This document shows positions 42,819-52,012 of a stretch of DNA of 64,000 nucleotides, piece after piece. Position 1 is the first letter of the stretch, and each line of letters opens with the position of its first letter. Source of the stretch: Mesoterricola silvestris (lineage in GTDB: Bacteria > Acidobacteriota > Holophagae > Holophagales > Holophagaceae). The position numbers were made by a program, and so were the translations under genes. Under the pieces are notes generated by a model, which worked only from the letters and a program-made list of their open reading frames with translations, did not search any database and was not told the DNA's origin. The stretch spans positions 2,046,001 through 2,110,000 of the forward strand of contig NZ_AP027080.1 of assembly GCF_030295405.1 (NCBI RefSeq), written 5' to 3'.

Positions 42819-45208
42819 TGGATGGTCACGAGGGAGTTCACGTACCGCGCCGGGATGGGGTTGGCCCCCACCAGGTACTTGCCGTCCTGCACCATCACCG
42901 TGGCCTTGCCGGGCTCCAGGGCCTCCAGCTCGATGACGGCGAAGGTTCCGCTGTCGGTGGCGCCCGTGGCGCGGTTGAACGTGAGGGTGAGGATGCCGTC
43001 CTTGGCCGGGCCCTGGGCGAGGGTGCCGCCTTCGCCGGTGAGGAAGTCGCCGGCGGCCACCGAGACCACCTTGAGCCGGGGATCCACCTGGAGGGTCATG
43101 GACCCGGAGGTGAGGCCCTGGGCCCCGCTGGCGAAGAGGTTCAGGGAGAGGCGCTGGCCCTTGGCCGCCTCGGTGGACAGGGGCGACATGAAGAACACCA
43201 GGGACGAGGTGGCGTCGGCCATGGGCGCCGGCGCCTCCGCGGCGGGCTTGGCGGGGGCCTGGGAGGGGGCGGGAACCGGCGCCGGGACGGGCGCAGGAAC
43301 GGGCGCCGCGGCGGGGGGCGGGACCGGGGCCGCGGGGGTCTTCGGGGCGGCCTGGGGGGCCCTGGGCGGCGCCTGGGGCGTGGCCTGGGGCGCGGTCTGG
43401 GGCGCGGCGGCCTCGTCCTGCAGGCCGGGGGGCAGGGGCTTGCGCTCAGGCTTGGGCGCGAAGGGCTTGGAGGCGCCGGGGGCCTGGTCCGGGTCGAAGG
43501 GACTGAAGTCCTCCTCGCCCAGGTCGGGCTTGCGCACGATGACCGCCCGCAGGGTGAGCAGGACGTCGGTGCGGCTCTTGTTCTTCTGGTTGCTGCCCAG
43601 GAGCTTGCCCAGGATGGGGATGTCGGTGATGCCCCAGATGCCCTGGAGGCTCTTGGTCTCGTCCTCCTTCAGGAGGCCGCCGAACACCGCGGTCTCGCCG
43701 TCCCGGAGCCGCGCGGAGGTCTTGATGATGCGCTGGCCCAGGTCGGGGCGGCCCTGGGTGGAGCCCGCCTTGAGGGTCTTGACTTCGGATTCCAGGTCGA
43801 CGGTGATGTCGCCGTTGAAGTGCACGCGGGGCTTGACGGTGATCTTCACGCCCACGTCCTCGTAGCTGTACTGGGTCTGGGTGGCCAGGGTCCCGCCCAG
43901 GCTCGCCAGGGCCGAGGCCGCGGTGGTGCTGCCGGTGGTGGTTCCGGTGGAGGTGCCGCCCAGGCTGGACTGGGTGGTGCTGATCTTCTCGCCGATGTTG
44001 ACGAAGCCCGTCTCGCCGGAGATGACGCGGACGTTGGGGCTCGCGAGGAGCTTGCCCTCGCCGCTGCTCTTGAGGGCGTCCAGCGCCAGGGGCGCGAAGA
44101 GGAACTTGAGGTCGGACTTGGAGATGCGGATGCCGCCGGTGTTGGTGTTGAAGCCGTTGGTGGCGTTGCTGGTGATGGCGCCGATGCGGTAGATGCCCGA
44201 GGTGGCCCCCGTGTCCGTGAGGCTGGCGGTGGGCAGCAGGCCCACCTGCTCCTTGGCGGTCTCGCTCACCTCCACCAGTTCGAGGTACACCACCACTTCG
44301 GCCTTGGCCTTGTCCAGCTGGTTGACGATGTGCTGGGCGATGGCGAGGTCGTTGGCCTTGGCCTGCACCGTGATGGCGTTGAGGCGCTTGTCGATGAACA
44401 CGCGCATGGTGGGCAGGATGGCGTTGAAGATCTGGCGCACCGCGTCCACTTCGGCGTTGGAGAGGTAGAAGGTCTGGATGAGCTTGTTCTCGTAGTCCGT
44501 GAGGTTCTGCGGGCTCTTCTTGAACACCATGATGGTGTTGGGGTCGAGCACCTTGTAGAACAGGTCGCTCTGGAGCATCAGCGTGTCCAGCACCCGCTGG
44601 AAGGAGAGGCCCCGCAGGTCCACGGAGACGCTGGGGTCCTGGGCGCTGGCCGAGCTGTGCAGGATGATGTTGACCCCGGAATTCTTGCTGAGCTGCTGGA
44701 AGATCTCCCGCAGGCTGGTCTTCCGGGTGAAGTTGAGGTCCATGCCCTCCAGGGAGCGGGGGTTGATGGGCAGGGCGGGCTTGGCTTCGGCGCGCTGCCG
44801 GGCCTCCTCGACGCTGCCCTCCTTCTCCTCGATGGCGCGCTGGCGGGCCGCGGCTTCCTCCAGGCGGTTCATCCAGTCCACGGCCACCTGGTTGGAGGGG
44901 TCCAGCACCACCGCCGAAGCCACCTCGCGCCGCACCTCGTCCACCCGGCCCTGCTTCTTGGCTTCCCGGGCCTTGACCAGGTGGGCCTCGGCGGCCAGCG
45001 GCGCGGTCTTGCGGAAGCCGATCTTGGCCTGGATGTTGCCGGGATCCTTGTTGAGGATCTGGCGGTACTGGGCGAGGGCCTCTTCGTACTTGCCCTCGTC
45101 GAAGGAGGCCTGGGCCTTGTGGAGGGCGCAGCCCAGGGCGAAGACCAGGGACAGCGTGACCGCGAGCGTCCGGGCCAGGTGATCGATGGTGGGTCGAAGG
45201 GTTCGCAT
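42815..45208 (-). CDS. pilQ: Secretin (PilQ/GspD family) with N-terminal TPR-like and C-terminal cohesin-like domains
   Basis: 797 residues from ATG 45208 (GGAAGGATAAG site); ATG 45238 is the alternative. A signal peptide ending near VFALGC precedes TPR-like SFDEGKYEEALAQYRQILNKDPGN. Secretin N-domains follow (LSFQRVLDTLMLQSDLFYKVLDPNTIMVFK), then the pore domain with LLASPNVRVISGETGFVNIGEKI and VGVKITVKPRVHFNGDITVDLESEV. A Pro/Ala linker leads to about 130 residues (SSLVFFMSPLSTEAAKGQ onward) with the beta-sandwich pattern of cohesin domains. Outer-membrane channel. Confidence 0.88.
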   Translation of the reverse strand: MRTLRPTIDHLARTLAVTLSLVFALGCALHKAQASFDEGKYEEALAQYRQILNKDPGNIQAKIGFRKTAPLAAEAHLVKAREAKKQGRVDEVRREVASAVVLDPSNQVAVDWMNRLEEAAARQRAIEEKEGSVEEARQRAEAKPALPINPRSLEGMDLNFTRKTSLREIFQQLSKNSGVNIILHSSASAQDPSVSVDLRGLSFQRVLDTLMLQSDLFYKVLDPNTIMVFKKSPQNLTDYENKLIQTFYLSNAEVDAVRQIFNAILPTMRVFIDKRLNAITVQAKANDLAIAQHIVNQLDKAKAEVVVYLELVEVSETAKEQVGLLPTASLTDTGATSGIYRIGAITSNATNGFNTNTGGIRISKSDLKFLFAPLALDALKSSGEGKLLASPNVRVISGETGFVNIGEKISTTQSSLGGTSTGTTTGSTTAASALASLGGTLATQTQYSYEDVGVKITVKPRVHFNGDITVDLESEVKTLKAGSTQGRPDLGQRIIKTSARLRDGETAVFGGLLKEDETKSLQGIWGITDIPILGKLLGSNQKNKSRTDVLLTLRAVIVRKPDLGEEDFSPFDPDQAPGASKPFAPKPERKPLPPGLQDEAAAPQTAPQATPQAPPRAPQAAPKTPAAPVPPPAAAPVPAPVPAPVPAPSQAPAKPAAEAPAPMADATSSLVFFMSPLSTEAAKGQRLSLNLFASGAQGLTSGSMTLQVDPRLKVVSVAAGDFLTGEGGTLAQGPAKDGILTLTFNRATGATDSGTFAVIELEALEPGKATVMVQDGKYLVGANPIPARYVNSLVTIQ

Positions 45209-45227
45209 CTTATCCTTCCGGTGGGTT

Positions 45228-45893
45228 TCAGAATTCATTGGCCGGTCCTGACCCGGCGCCGCCGCGGATCTCCACGGCGTCGATCCGGAACTTGATGTCC
45301 CCGAACTTCACGTTCTGGAATTCCGCGAAGGCCTCCGTGACCTTCACGAGGCGCCACTGGGGGTTGAAGAGGTCGCCCTCCTTGAAGGTGACGGGTTCGT
45401 CGCCCTTCATGAACGCCCCCAGGCGCCCGGACTTCTTCGTGCCCAGGTAGCCCAGGAAGCGGAGGCCCTGGGGCTTGCTTCCGGTCTGCCGGGCCCGTTC
45501 CGCGGCCAGGGCCTGGGCCGCGAGCTGCTCGGCGGTGGGCGGCGGGGGCGGCGGCGGCGGGGGCGGCGGGGGCGGAGGCGGCGGCGGGGGGCCCTCGAAG
45601 AGGAAGAGGTCCCGCAGCATGCGGTCCTCCGTGGGCAGTTCCCCGGCCTTGTCCAGCTTGTTCAGGTCGGGCAGCTTCTGGAGCTCCCGGGCCTGCCGGT
45701 CGCCCAGGGCCGCCGCGGCGGCGCGCCGGGCCTCGGCGCCCTTGGGGGCGGCGGCGGGGGTCGCGGCGGGCCACAGGTACCACACCAGAACGGCCAGGGC
45801 CACCAGGGCGCCCTGCACCCGGCGGTTGGACTTCAGGTCCTGGAGCATGGCCTTGGCGTCGGTGCCCTTGAGGCCTTTCGTGGGCTCGCTCAT
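45228..45893 (-). CDS. pilP: PilP-like pilus assembly protein with an 18-proline run
   Basis: 221 residues. One membrane helix lies near residues 28-44 (VQGALVALAVLVWYLWP). The linker contains 18 consecutive prolines (bases 45537-45590), followed by an Ala-rich helix. The C-terminal domain, LRFLGYLGTKKSGRLGAFMKGDEPVTFKEGDLFNPQWRLVKV, resembles the beta-domain of PilP/GspC that contacts the secretin. Assignment rests on this domain and on its place between pilO and pilQ. The poly-Pro tract is a likely slippage site. Confidence 0.7.
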   Translation of the reverse strand: MSEPTKGLKGTDAKAMLQDLKSNRRVQGALVALAVLVWYLWPAATPAAAPKGAEARRAAAAALGDRQARELQKLPDLNKLDKAGELPTEDRMLRDLFLFEGPPPPPPPPPPPPPPPPPPTAEQLAAQALAAERARQTGSKPQGLRFLGYLGTKKSGRLGAFMKGDEPVTFKEGDLFNPQWRLVKVTEAFAEFQNVKFGDIKFRIDAVEIRGGAGSGPANEF

Positions 45894-46474
45894 GCTCCCT
45901 CCCCGGGTTCCAGGGCCGAGCCCGGCGCCTGGCGGAAGGCCCTCAGGACCACCGTCAGGTGGGCCCCTTCGGGGCTTTCATCCAGCTTGGCGCTCACCAC
46001 CGCGAAGGGCAGCTTGCCGCCTTCCAGGGCCAGCATGAAGGTCTTCAGGCTCTTGAAGAGGCCCGTGACGGTGAACTCCACGTCCACGGACTCCAGCAGG
46101 CTGCCCTTGGCGCCCTCCCTGCTGGGGGCGCCGTACTTCACGGACACCAGGCGGACCCCGTGTTTCTGGCTCAGCTCGAAGAGGGTCTGGCTGAGCTTCC
46201 AGTGGAGCTGGCCGATGCTTTCGGCCGGCATGTTGCGCAGGAGCTCGTCCAGGGCCCGGCGGTCGGCGCGGATGCGGTCGGCCTCGGCCTGGTAGGCCTT
46301 GAGCTCGGCGCTCTTGCGCTCCAGGTCCCGGGAGGCGTCCTGGGCGGCCTTCACGCTGCGGCCCCGGCGCTGGGAGGCGTCGGGCAGGACGAAGAGGAGG
46401 ATGGCGAGGCCCAGGAAGGCCATGACGCCGCCGCCGGCGAGGCGGAAGGTGCTGGACCGCAGCGGGGTGATCAT
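45890..46474 (-). CDS. pilO: PilO-like pilus assembly protein
   Basis: 194 residues. A short cytoplasmic N-terminus, a membrane helix (VMAFLGLAILLFVLPD, about 17-32) and a coiled coil (SRDLERKSAELKAYQAEADRIRADRRALDELL) precede a ferredoxin-like domain with VDVEFTVTGLFKSLKTFMLALEGGKLPFAV. This is the PilO/GspM architecture. It overlaps pilN and pilP by 4 bases each. It forms an inner-membrane alignment complex with PilN and PilP. Confidence 0.75.
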   Translation of the reverse strand: MITPLRSSTFRLAGGGVMAFLGLAILLFVLPDASQRRGRSVKAAQDASRDLERKSAELKAYQAEADRIRADRRALDELLRNMPAESIGQLHWKLSQTLFELSQKHGVRLVSVKYGAPSREGAKGSLLESVDVEFTVTGLFKSLKTFMLALEGGKLPFAVVSAKLDESPEGAHLTVVLRAFRQAPGSALEPGEGA

Positions 46475-47292
46475 TCCTCACCTCCGCCGGTGGGCCGGGG
46501 CCTGGACCGGGGGAACCGGGGGGCCCGGATGGGGCTGGGGTTCAGCTCGCCCGGGTTGCCGGTCATCCCGGGCTGGGTGGGGGGGCGCACCGGCGGCGTC
46601 ATGGTCTGCGCGGGCGCGGGGCGGGGCGCCGTGGGGACCGGCGCGGGGCGCGGGGCCGCGGGGGCCGGGGCGGCCTTGGCGGTCTTGGACTGGGGACCGA
46701 ATTTGGGCAGGGGCTTGTAGGGGGGCGGCACGGAGAGGACGGCCAGGGTGTATTCGAAATCCACGCCGCCGCCCTGGCGGTCCGATTCCCGCTCCAGGAT
46801 CACCTGCTCGAAGAAGGGGTTCTTCTGGAGGGACTCCACCAGGGCGGCCTCCGCCTCCCGGGTGCGGGCCTCGCCCCGGACCTTCACCTGGACCTTCTGG
46901 TCCTGGCCGCGGGTGCGCTGCAGGGACTTGAAACGCACATCGGGCACCATGCTCCGCTCCAGTTCGGCCGTGAGGCGCGACCAGGGCAGGCTCCGCTCCG
47001 TGAAGATGCGTTCGGCCAGGCGCCACCGGGGCAGTTCCCGGGCCACGTCGATGGAACGGAGCTCGTCCATGACCTTGCGCTGGGAATCCTCGGTGAGCCG
47101 CGTGCGGGCGTTGGTGGCCACGGTGAGCCTGCCGGCCTTGGCGGCCTGCTGGTAGGCCCTCAGGGTGAGGCCCAGGGCGCCGGCCAGGACCAGTCCGCCG
47201 GCGGTCAGGGCCGCCCAGCCGATGAGCGCGTGGTTGAGGCGCCACAGGGTGCTGGGGGGGGCGAGGTCGAGCTTGAGCGTCGGAACGGCCAT
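46471..47292 (-). CDS. pilN: PilN-like pilus assembly protein
   Basis: 273 residues. MAVPTLKLDLAPPSTLWRLNHALIGW leads to a membrane helix at about 27-50 (AALTAGGLVLAGALGLTLRAY), then a helical and ferredoxin-like periplasmic region. The N-terminal motif LKLDLAPP recalls the NLLP-type PilN peptide that binds PilM. The last 80 residues are a Pro-rich, probably disordered extension not typical of PilN. The start overlaps the pilM stop by one base. Confidence 0.65.
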   Translation of the reverse strand: MAVPTLKLDLAPPSTLWRLNHALIGWAALTAGGLVLAGALGLTLRAYQQAAKAGRLTVATNARTRLTEDSQRKVMDELRSIDVARELPRWRLAERIFTERSLPWSRLTAELERSMVPDVRFKSLQRTRGQDQKVQVKVRGEARTREAEAALVESLQKNPFFEQVILERESDRQGGGVDFEYTLAVLSVPPPYKPLPKFGPQSKTAKAAPAPAAPRPAPVPTAPRPAPAQTMTPPVRPPTQPGMTGNPGELNPSPIRAPRFPRSRPRPTGGGEE

Positions 47293-48023
47293 CAGAGCGC
47301 CTCCTGGGCCGGGATTTCGGGCTGGAGGATCCGGGTGGGGATGGAGCTGTCGGGCCAGGTGGGGGCCCCCCACACCAGGACTTCCTGGGGCGGGCGGGAA
47401 TCCCGCTGGAGGTAGGCGGAGGAGGGCAGCACCCGCTCCTGGATCCAGGTCTCGGCGGTGGCGGGCTCCGTCCACTGCCGCAGGAGGGCCAGGTTGCGTC
47501 CCCAGGAGGCCAGGGTGCCCGTGTAGGTGTCCTGGCCCGCCGGGCACAGGGACAGCAGCATGCCGGGGACCTCGCGGCTGGAGGCCAGCCGGTTGTAGAG
47601 CCAGAGCCAGCGGGGGACGAGGCTGCGGATGGGGCGGCCCAGGGTGAGGGAGGCCTGGAGCCAGGCCTCCCGGGTGGCCTCCGCGATGCCCGCCAGGAGC
47701 CACGCGTTCTCGCCCAGGGACAGGGCCTGCACGGCCTGGGGCTCCTCCAGGGCCAGGCTCTGGTTGAAGCGCCACTTGAAGAAGGCCTCCCGGGCCTCGG
47801 CGCCCGGGGGCACCTCCACGATGTCCCGGATCAGGAGGGACGGGATCCAGGCGTCGTCCACCACCCAGTGGGTGGGGCCCGCGGGGAGGCCCTCCAGCGC
47901 CATGACCAGCACGTCCTGGGTGACGGGGCCCGACAGGCTCCGGGACTGGCCTCCGGCGTGGATGCGGTGGGGCTCCAGCCACACCACGGACGCCGTCCTG
48001 GTGCCCAGGGTCAGGGCACTCAT
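47292..48023 (-). CDS. pilM: PilM-like protein (divergent)
   Basis: 243 residues, cytoplasmic, with no membrane helix. MSALTLGTRTASVVWLEPHRIHAGG and FFKWRFNQSLALEEPQAVQALSLGENAWLLAGIAEATREAWLQASLTLGRPIRSLVPRWLWLYNRL resemble a shortened actin-fold PilM/GspL. Clear ATP-binding motifs are not visible, and it is about 100 residues shorter than usual PilM. Assignment relies mainly on being first in a pilN-O-P-Q order. Confidence 0.55.
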   Translation of the reverse strand: MSALTLGTRTASVVWLEPHRIHAGGQSRSLSGPVTQDVLVMALEGLPAGPTHWVVDDAWIPSLLIRDIVEVPPGAEAREAFFKWRFNQSLALEEPQAVQALSLGENAWLLAGIAEATREAWLQASLTLGRPIRSLVPRWLWLYNRLASSREVPGMLLSLCPAGQDTYTGTLASWGRNLALLRQWTEPATAETWIQERVLPSSAYLQRDSRPPQEVLVWGAPTWPDSSIPTRILQPEIPAQEAL

Positions 48024-48505
48024 TTGTCAGGTCCCCCATTGACACTGTTTACGACTGGGGGGGTGGTTCCACGGTTCATCGGCAAGGGAGCTCCGGCTTT
48101 GGGCGAATCGACCCCCATAGTATCCCCGGGATTGGCGATTCCCAAGGGCGGGGGCGGCGTCGTCCCTAATTTTTCACCAGGGGCGCCCCTTCGGGGCCCG
48201 GTTCTGGCGGGGGAAGAGGTTCAGGGTCACCGGGGAAACCCCCGGGCGGCCCCGGTCCGGGGTCCCGGCAGGGGCCGGGGCCGACCTCCGGCGTGGACGG
48301 GATGCGGTTCCAGCCATACCATGGAAGCTTGTGCACCTCCCCGAGCCATGACGTTCCTTTCTTGGGGTAATTATAATCTATTAATTGCTGGCGCCAGGGA
48401 GAAGGTGGGGCGGCAAGCGCCCTGGGGTTTGCCGTTGGACGTCAGGGGTTTCTCAGGAGTAAGTGGCGCGTCAGACCAGGTGGTTCCCCGGTTGAGAGGG
48501 TTCGT
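48024..48505. other. 482-base divergent intergenic region between pilM and smc
   Basis: No gene is seen. It contains short GC-rich hairpins, for example GCCCC/GGGGC around 48183-48198, and an AT-rich patch at 48365-48388 holding the proposed smc promoter. The same patch contains TATAAT on the minus strand too (48375-48370), so divergent transcription is possible. Confidence 0.5.
48348..48377 (+). promoter_or_regulatory. Putative smc promoter
   Basis: ATGACG at 48348-48353 (4 of 6 to TTGACA), an 18-bp spacer and a perfect TATAAT at 48372-48377. It predicts a 5' leader of about 120 bases before the smc start at 48506. Confidence 0.5.
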
Positions 48506-51500
48506 TTGCGGTTAATTGCACTGGAAGTTAACGGGTTCAAGTCCTTCGCCGACCCCCAGAAGCTCAGCTTCCCGGTGGGGATGACGGCGGTGGTGGGGCC
48601 CAACGGATGCGGGAAATCCAACATCTCGGACGCCCTGGCCTGGGTCCTGGGCGAGCAGCGGGCCACCCTGCTGCGCGGGGCGGAGATGGCGGACGTGATC
48701 TTCGCGGGCACCGGGCAGCGCAAGCCCATGGGCATGGCCGAGGTGAAGCTCACCCTGGAGATGCCCGACCCCGGCCACCCCGGCTCCGTGCGGGAGGTGG
48801 TCATCAGCCGCCGGCTCTACCGGGACACCGGCAGCGAATACCGCATCAACGGCCGGGAATGCCGCCTCAAGGACGTGTCCGACCTGCTCATGGACACGGG
48901 CATGGGCACCCGGGCCTATTCCTTCATCCAGCAGGGGCAGATCGACCTGATCCTCTCCTCCAAGCCCAAGGACCGGCGCTCCCTCCTGGAGGAGGCCGCG
49001 GGCATCACCCGGTACAAGCTGCGCCGCACCGACGCCGAGCGCCGCCTGGAGGAGACCCGCGCCAACCTCCTCCGGCTGGACGACATCCTCTTCGAGCTCA
49101 CCAAGCAGCAGGAGTCCCTCAAGCGCCAGGCCGCCAAGGCCCGCCGGGCCCAGGAGCTCGACGTGGCCATCAAGGCCACCCAGCGCATCCTGCTGGCCGG
49201 CAAGGCCTCGGAACTGGAGGAGGCCAAGGAGCGCATCCTGGAGAACCTGGACGCCCTGGAGCGGCGCATCGCCGCCCTGACCGCCCAGGCCTCGGAGAAA
49301 TCCTCCGAGGTGGAGGGCCTGCGCCTGGCCCTGGACGAACTGAACCACCGCCAGGAAAAGCGTGCCCGGGCCGTCATGGGCCTGGACCAGCGCCTGGGCC
49401 TCCTGGACCAGGACCGGGGGTTCCAGGGGGAGCGCATCCGGGAATCGGAGCAGACCGCCGCCCTCCTCCAGGGGCGCCTGGACGAGCTTTCCGCGCGCTC
49501 GGGCGACACCGAGGCGGAGACGGTGCGCCTCCAGGAGGCCCTGAAGGCGGCGGAGACGGCCCTGGAGGCCCGGGACGGGCTGGTGGCCGAAGCCGAGGAG
49601 GCCGTGGCCCTGGCCGGGGGCGCCCTGCGCCACATCGAAGCCGAGCTCAAGGAACTGCGGGCCCGCCGGGTGGAAGCCGAGCGGGAGGCCCTGGCCGCCC
49701 AGCGCCGGCGCCAGGGCGTGCTCCAGGAGATCGCCCAGCGTTCGGGGCGCCTGGACAACCTCAACCATGAGGAGGCCATCCGCGCCCCCCGCCTGGAGGC
49801 GCTGGAGGCCGATGTCCTGCGCCTGGGCCGGGAGGAGGAGGGGGCTTCGGGCCGACTGGAGCAGATGGAGGAGGCCGTGCAGGTGCAGGGCCGGATCCGC
49901 CAGGAGACCGCCGACGCCCACCGCGCCGCCGCCGCGGCCCTGCGCGAGGCCGAAGGGGCCCTGGAGGCCCAGGAACTGCGCATGCGCCAGCTGGGCGACC
50001 TGCTGCGGGACGCGGCCGGCGCGGGCGATCAGCGCAGGGCGCTGGAGTGGCTCCGGGCCAAGGGCGTGGTCCCCACGGCCTTCGTGGACGCGGTCACCGT
50101 GGAGGACGAGCGCCTCCCGCACATCGAACGCCTCCTGGGCGCCTGGATCCAGACCGTGGACCTGGGCGGGGCCCCCGGCGCCTGGGAGGCCCCGGGGCAG
50201 CTCCTCTTCAGCGGGGGGGGCGCCGCGGACCCCGTCCCCGCCCCGGAGGGCGCCGTGGCCCTGCGGGACGCGGTGAAGTGGCGCCCCGGCCGGGCCCGGC
50301 CCCTGGAGGGGCTCCTGAACCGCGCCTTCGCGTGCGCCGACGCGGACCTGGCGGACCTGGCCCGGGCCCATCCGGAATGGGCCTTCGTTTCGCCGGCCCT
50401 GGTGAAGCTGCCCTTCGGCCCCGTGCAGGCCGGCGTGGCCGCGCCGGCGGCGTCGCCCCTGAAGCTCCGGCAGGAGTTCGAGGCCGCCAAGGCGTCCCGG
50501 GAGGAGGGGCTGGACCGGGTGGAGACCCTGGAATCCGCCGTGAAGACCGCCGACTACCGCATGCGGGAGGCCGCGGACCACTTCAAGGAGATGGACGAGG
50601 ACCACATCGCCGCCCGGCGCGTGGTGGAGGATCTCAAGGGCCGCAGGGCTTCGGCGGCCGCGCAGCTGCGCGAGATCAAGGAGGCCCAGGAGCGCGCCGA
50701 TGCCCAGTGGGAGCAGCTGGAGGCGGAGATCGCCGCGCTGCAGGCGCAGCTGCGCGACCTGGAGGCGCCGGCGGAAAACCCCGAGGAGGCCCTCCTGGTG
50801 GAGGCGGTGCATGCCGCCGACGCCCGGCGCGCCGAGGCCCAGAAGGCCCTGGACGACCGCCGGGAGACCCTGGTGGAGGCCTCGCGCATGCGGGGGTCGG
50901 CCTGGTCCGAACGGGACGCCGTGCAGCGCCACCTGCAGCAGCTCCAGCGGGGGGTGTACGACCTGGAGGCCGAGAAGGGCCGCGTCCAGGCGGACCTCGC
51001 CCTGAGCGCGGACAAGGCGGCCCAGGCGAGCGCTCGCATGGCCGAACTGGAGGTGGAAGCGCACCGCCTGCTGGAGGAGCGCCAGACCCTGGTGGAGGAG
51101 CAAGCCGCCGCCTTGCCGGGCATCGAGACCGCCCAGGAGTTCCTCCGGGTGCAGGAGCGCGGCGCCCGGGAACTGGCCCAGGCCCTGGAGAACGCCCGCC
51201 AGCTGCACCAGGAGTCCCTGCTGCAGGGCGCCCAGGTGCAGGGCAGCATGGAGGCCATGTCCCGGGAGATCGAGCTGGCGCTGGGCTTCACGGTGCCCGA
51301 TTTCCTCGCGTCCATCTCGGACGAGGAGAAGGAGGCCTGGGCCCTGGGCGAGCTGGTGCACCAGACGCGCATGCAGGAGCTGCAGAGCAAGCGCCTGGAC
51401 CTGGGCGGCGTGAACCCCCTGGCCATCCAGGAGCTGCAGGAGGCCGAGGACCGGCTGGCCTTCATGAACGAGCAGCGGCGCGACGTCACGGAGGCCATCG

Positions 51501-52012
51501 GGAACCTGGAGGCCACCATCCGCGAGATCAACGCCACCAGCGAGGAGCGTTTCCGCGAGGCGTTCGAGTTCATCAACACGCGGTTCCACGAGGTGTTCCG
51601 GGAGGCCTTCGGCGGCGGCGCGGCCACGCTCATCCTGCAGGATCCCAAGGATCTCCTGGAGTGCGGCATCGAGATCACCGCCCAGCCCCCTGGCAAGAGC
51701 GCCAAGGCCCTGACCCTCCTGAGCGGCGGCGAGAAGGCCCTGACCGCCATCTCGCTCCTGTTCGCCATCTTCCACTACAAGCCCAGCCCCTTCTGCGTGC
51801 TGGACGAGGTGGACGCGCCCCTGGACGAGGCCAACGTGGGGCGCTTCGCGGGGATGGTGCAGCGCATGAAGGAAGGCACCCAGTTCATCGTCATCACCCA
51901 CCAGAAGCCCACCATGGTGGCCGCGGACACGCTGTACGGCGTGACCATGGAGGAGATGGGCGTTTCGAGGCTGGTGAGCGTGCAGCTGCGGGAGGCGGCC
52001 CAGCTGGTTTGA
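48506..52012 (+). CDS. smc: Chromosome segregation protein SMC
   Basis: 1168 residues, standard length. The N-terminal ATPase half has FKSFADPQKLSFPVG and Walker A GPNGCGKSN. Two long coiled coils flank a hinge (about residues 505-635, GVVPTAFVDAVTVEDERLPHIERLLG). The C-terminal half has signature LLSGGEKALTAISLLFA and Walker B CVLDEVDAPLDEANV. The start is TTG at 48506 with GAGAGGG five bases upstream; no ATG fits the family N-terminus. It acts with ScpA/ScpB, which are not in this window. Confidence 0.96.
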   Translation: MRLIALEVNGFKSFADPQKLSFPVGMTAVVGPNGCGKSNISDALAWVLGEQRATLLRGAEMADVIFAGTGQRKPMGMAEVKLTLEMPDPGHPGSVREVVISRRLYRDTGSEYRINGRECRLKDVSDLLMDTGMGTRAYSFIQQGQIDLILSSKPKDRRSLLEEAAGITRYKLRRTDAERRLEETRANLLRLDDILFELTKQQESLKRQAAKARRAQELDVAIKATQRILLAGKASELEEAKERILENLDALERRIAALTAQASEKSSEVEGLRLALDELNHRQEKRARAVMGLDQRLGLLDQDRGFQGERIRESEQTAALLQGRLDELSARSGDTEAETVRLQEALKAAETALEARDGLVAEAEEAVALAGGALRHIEAELKELRARRVEAEREALAAQRRRQGVLQEIAQRSGRLDNLNHEEAIRAPRLEALEADVLRLGREEEGASGRLEQMEEAVQVQGRIRQETADAHRAAAAALREAEGALEAQELRMRQLGDLLRDAAGAGDQRRALEWLRAKGVVPTAFVDAVTVEDERLPHIERLLGAWIQTVDLGGAPGAWEAPGQLLFSGGGAADPVPAPEGAVALRDAVKWRPGRARPLEGLLNRAFACADADLADLARAHPEWAFVSPALVKLPFGPVQAGVAAPAASPLKLRQEFEAAKASREEGLDRVETLESAVKTADYRMREAADHFKEMDEDHIAARRVVEDLKGRRASAAAQLREIKEAQERADAQWEQLEAEIAALQAQLRDLEAPAENPEEALLVEAVHAADARRAEAQKALDDRRETLVEASRMRGSAWSERDAVQRHLQQLQRGVYDLEAEKGRVQADLALSADKAAQASARMAELEVEAHRLLEERQTLVEEQAAALPGIETAQEFLRVQERGARELAQALENARQLHQESLLQGAQVQGSMEAMSREIELALGFTVPDFLASISDEEKEAWALGELVHQTRMQELQSKRLDLGGVNPLAIQELQEAEDRLAFMNEQRRDVTEAIGNLEATIREINATSEERFREAFEFINTRFHEVFREAFGGGAATLILQDPKDLLECGIEITAQPPGKSAKALTLLSGGEKALTAISLLFAIFHYKPSPFCVLDEVDAPLDEANVGRFAGMVQRMKEGTQFIVITHQKPTMVAADTLYGVTMEEMGVSRLVSVQLREAAQLV

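Noticed and set aside
42818-45295. 825-codon plus-strand open frame opposite the secretin
   Set aside because: Shadow frame; Gly/Leu/Gln repeats without domain character, while the minus strand encodes a clear secretin.
48024-48340. Signal recognition particle RNA or 6S RNA in the pilM-smc gap
   Set aside because: No GGAAGGA/GCAGC-type SRP core or long 6S-like bulged duplex was seen, only short GC-rich hairpins.
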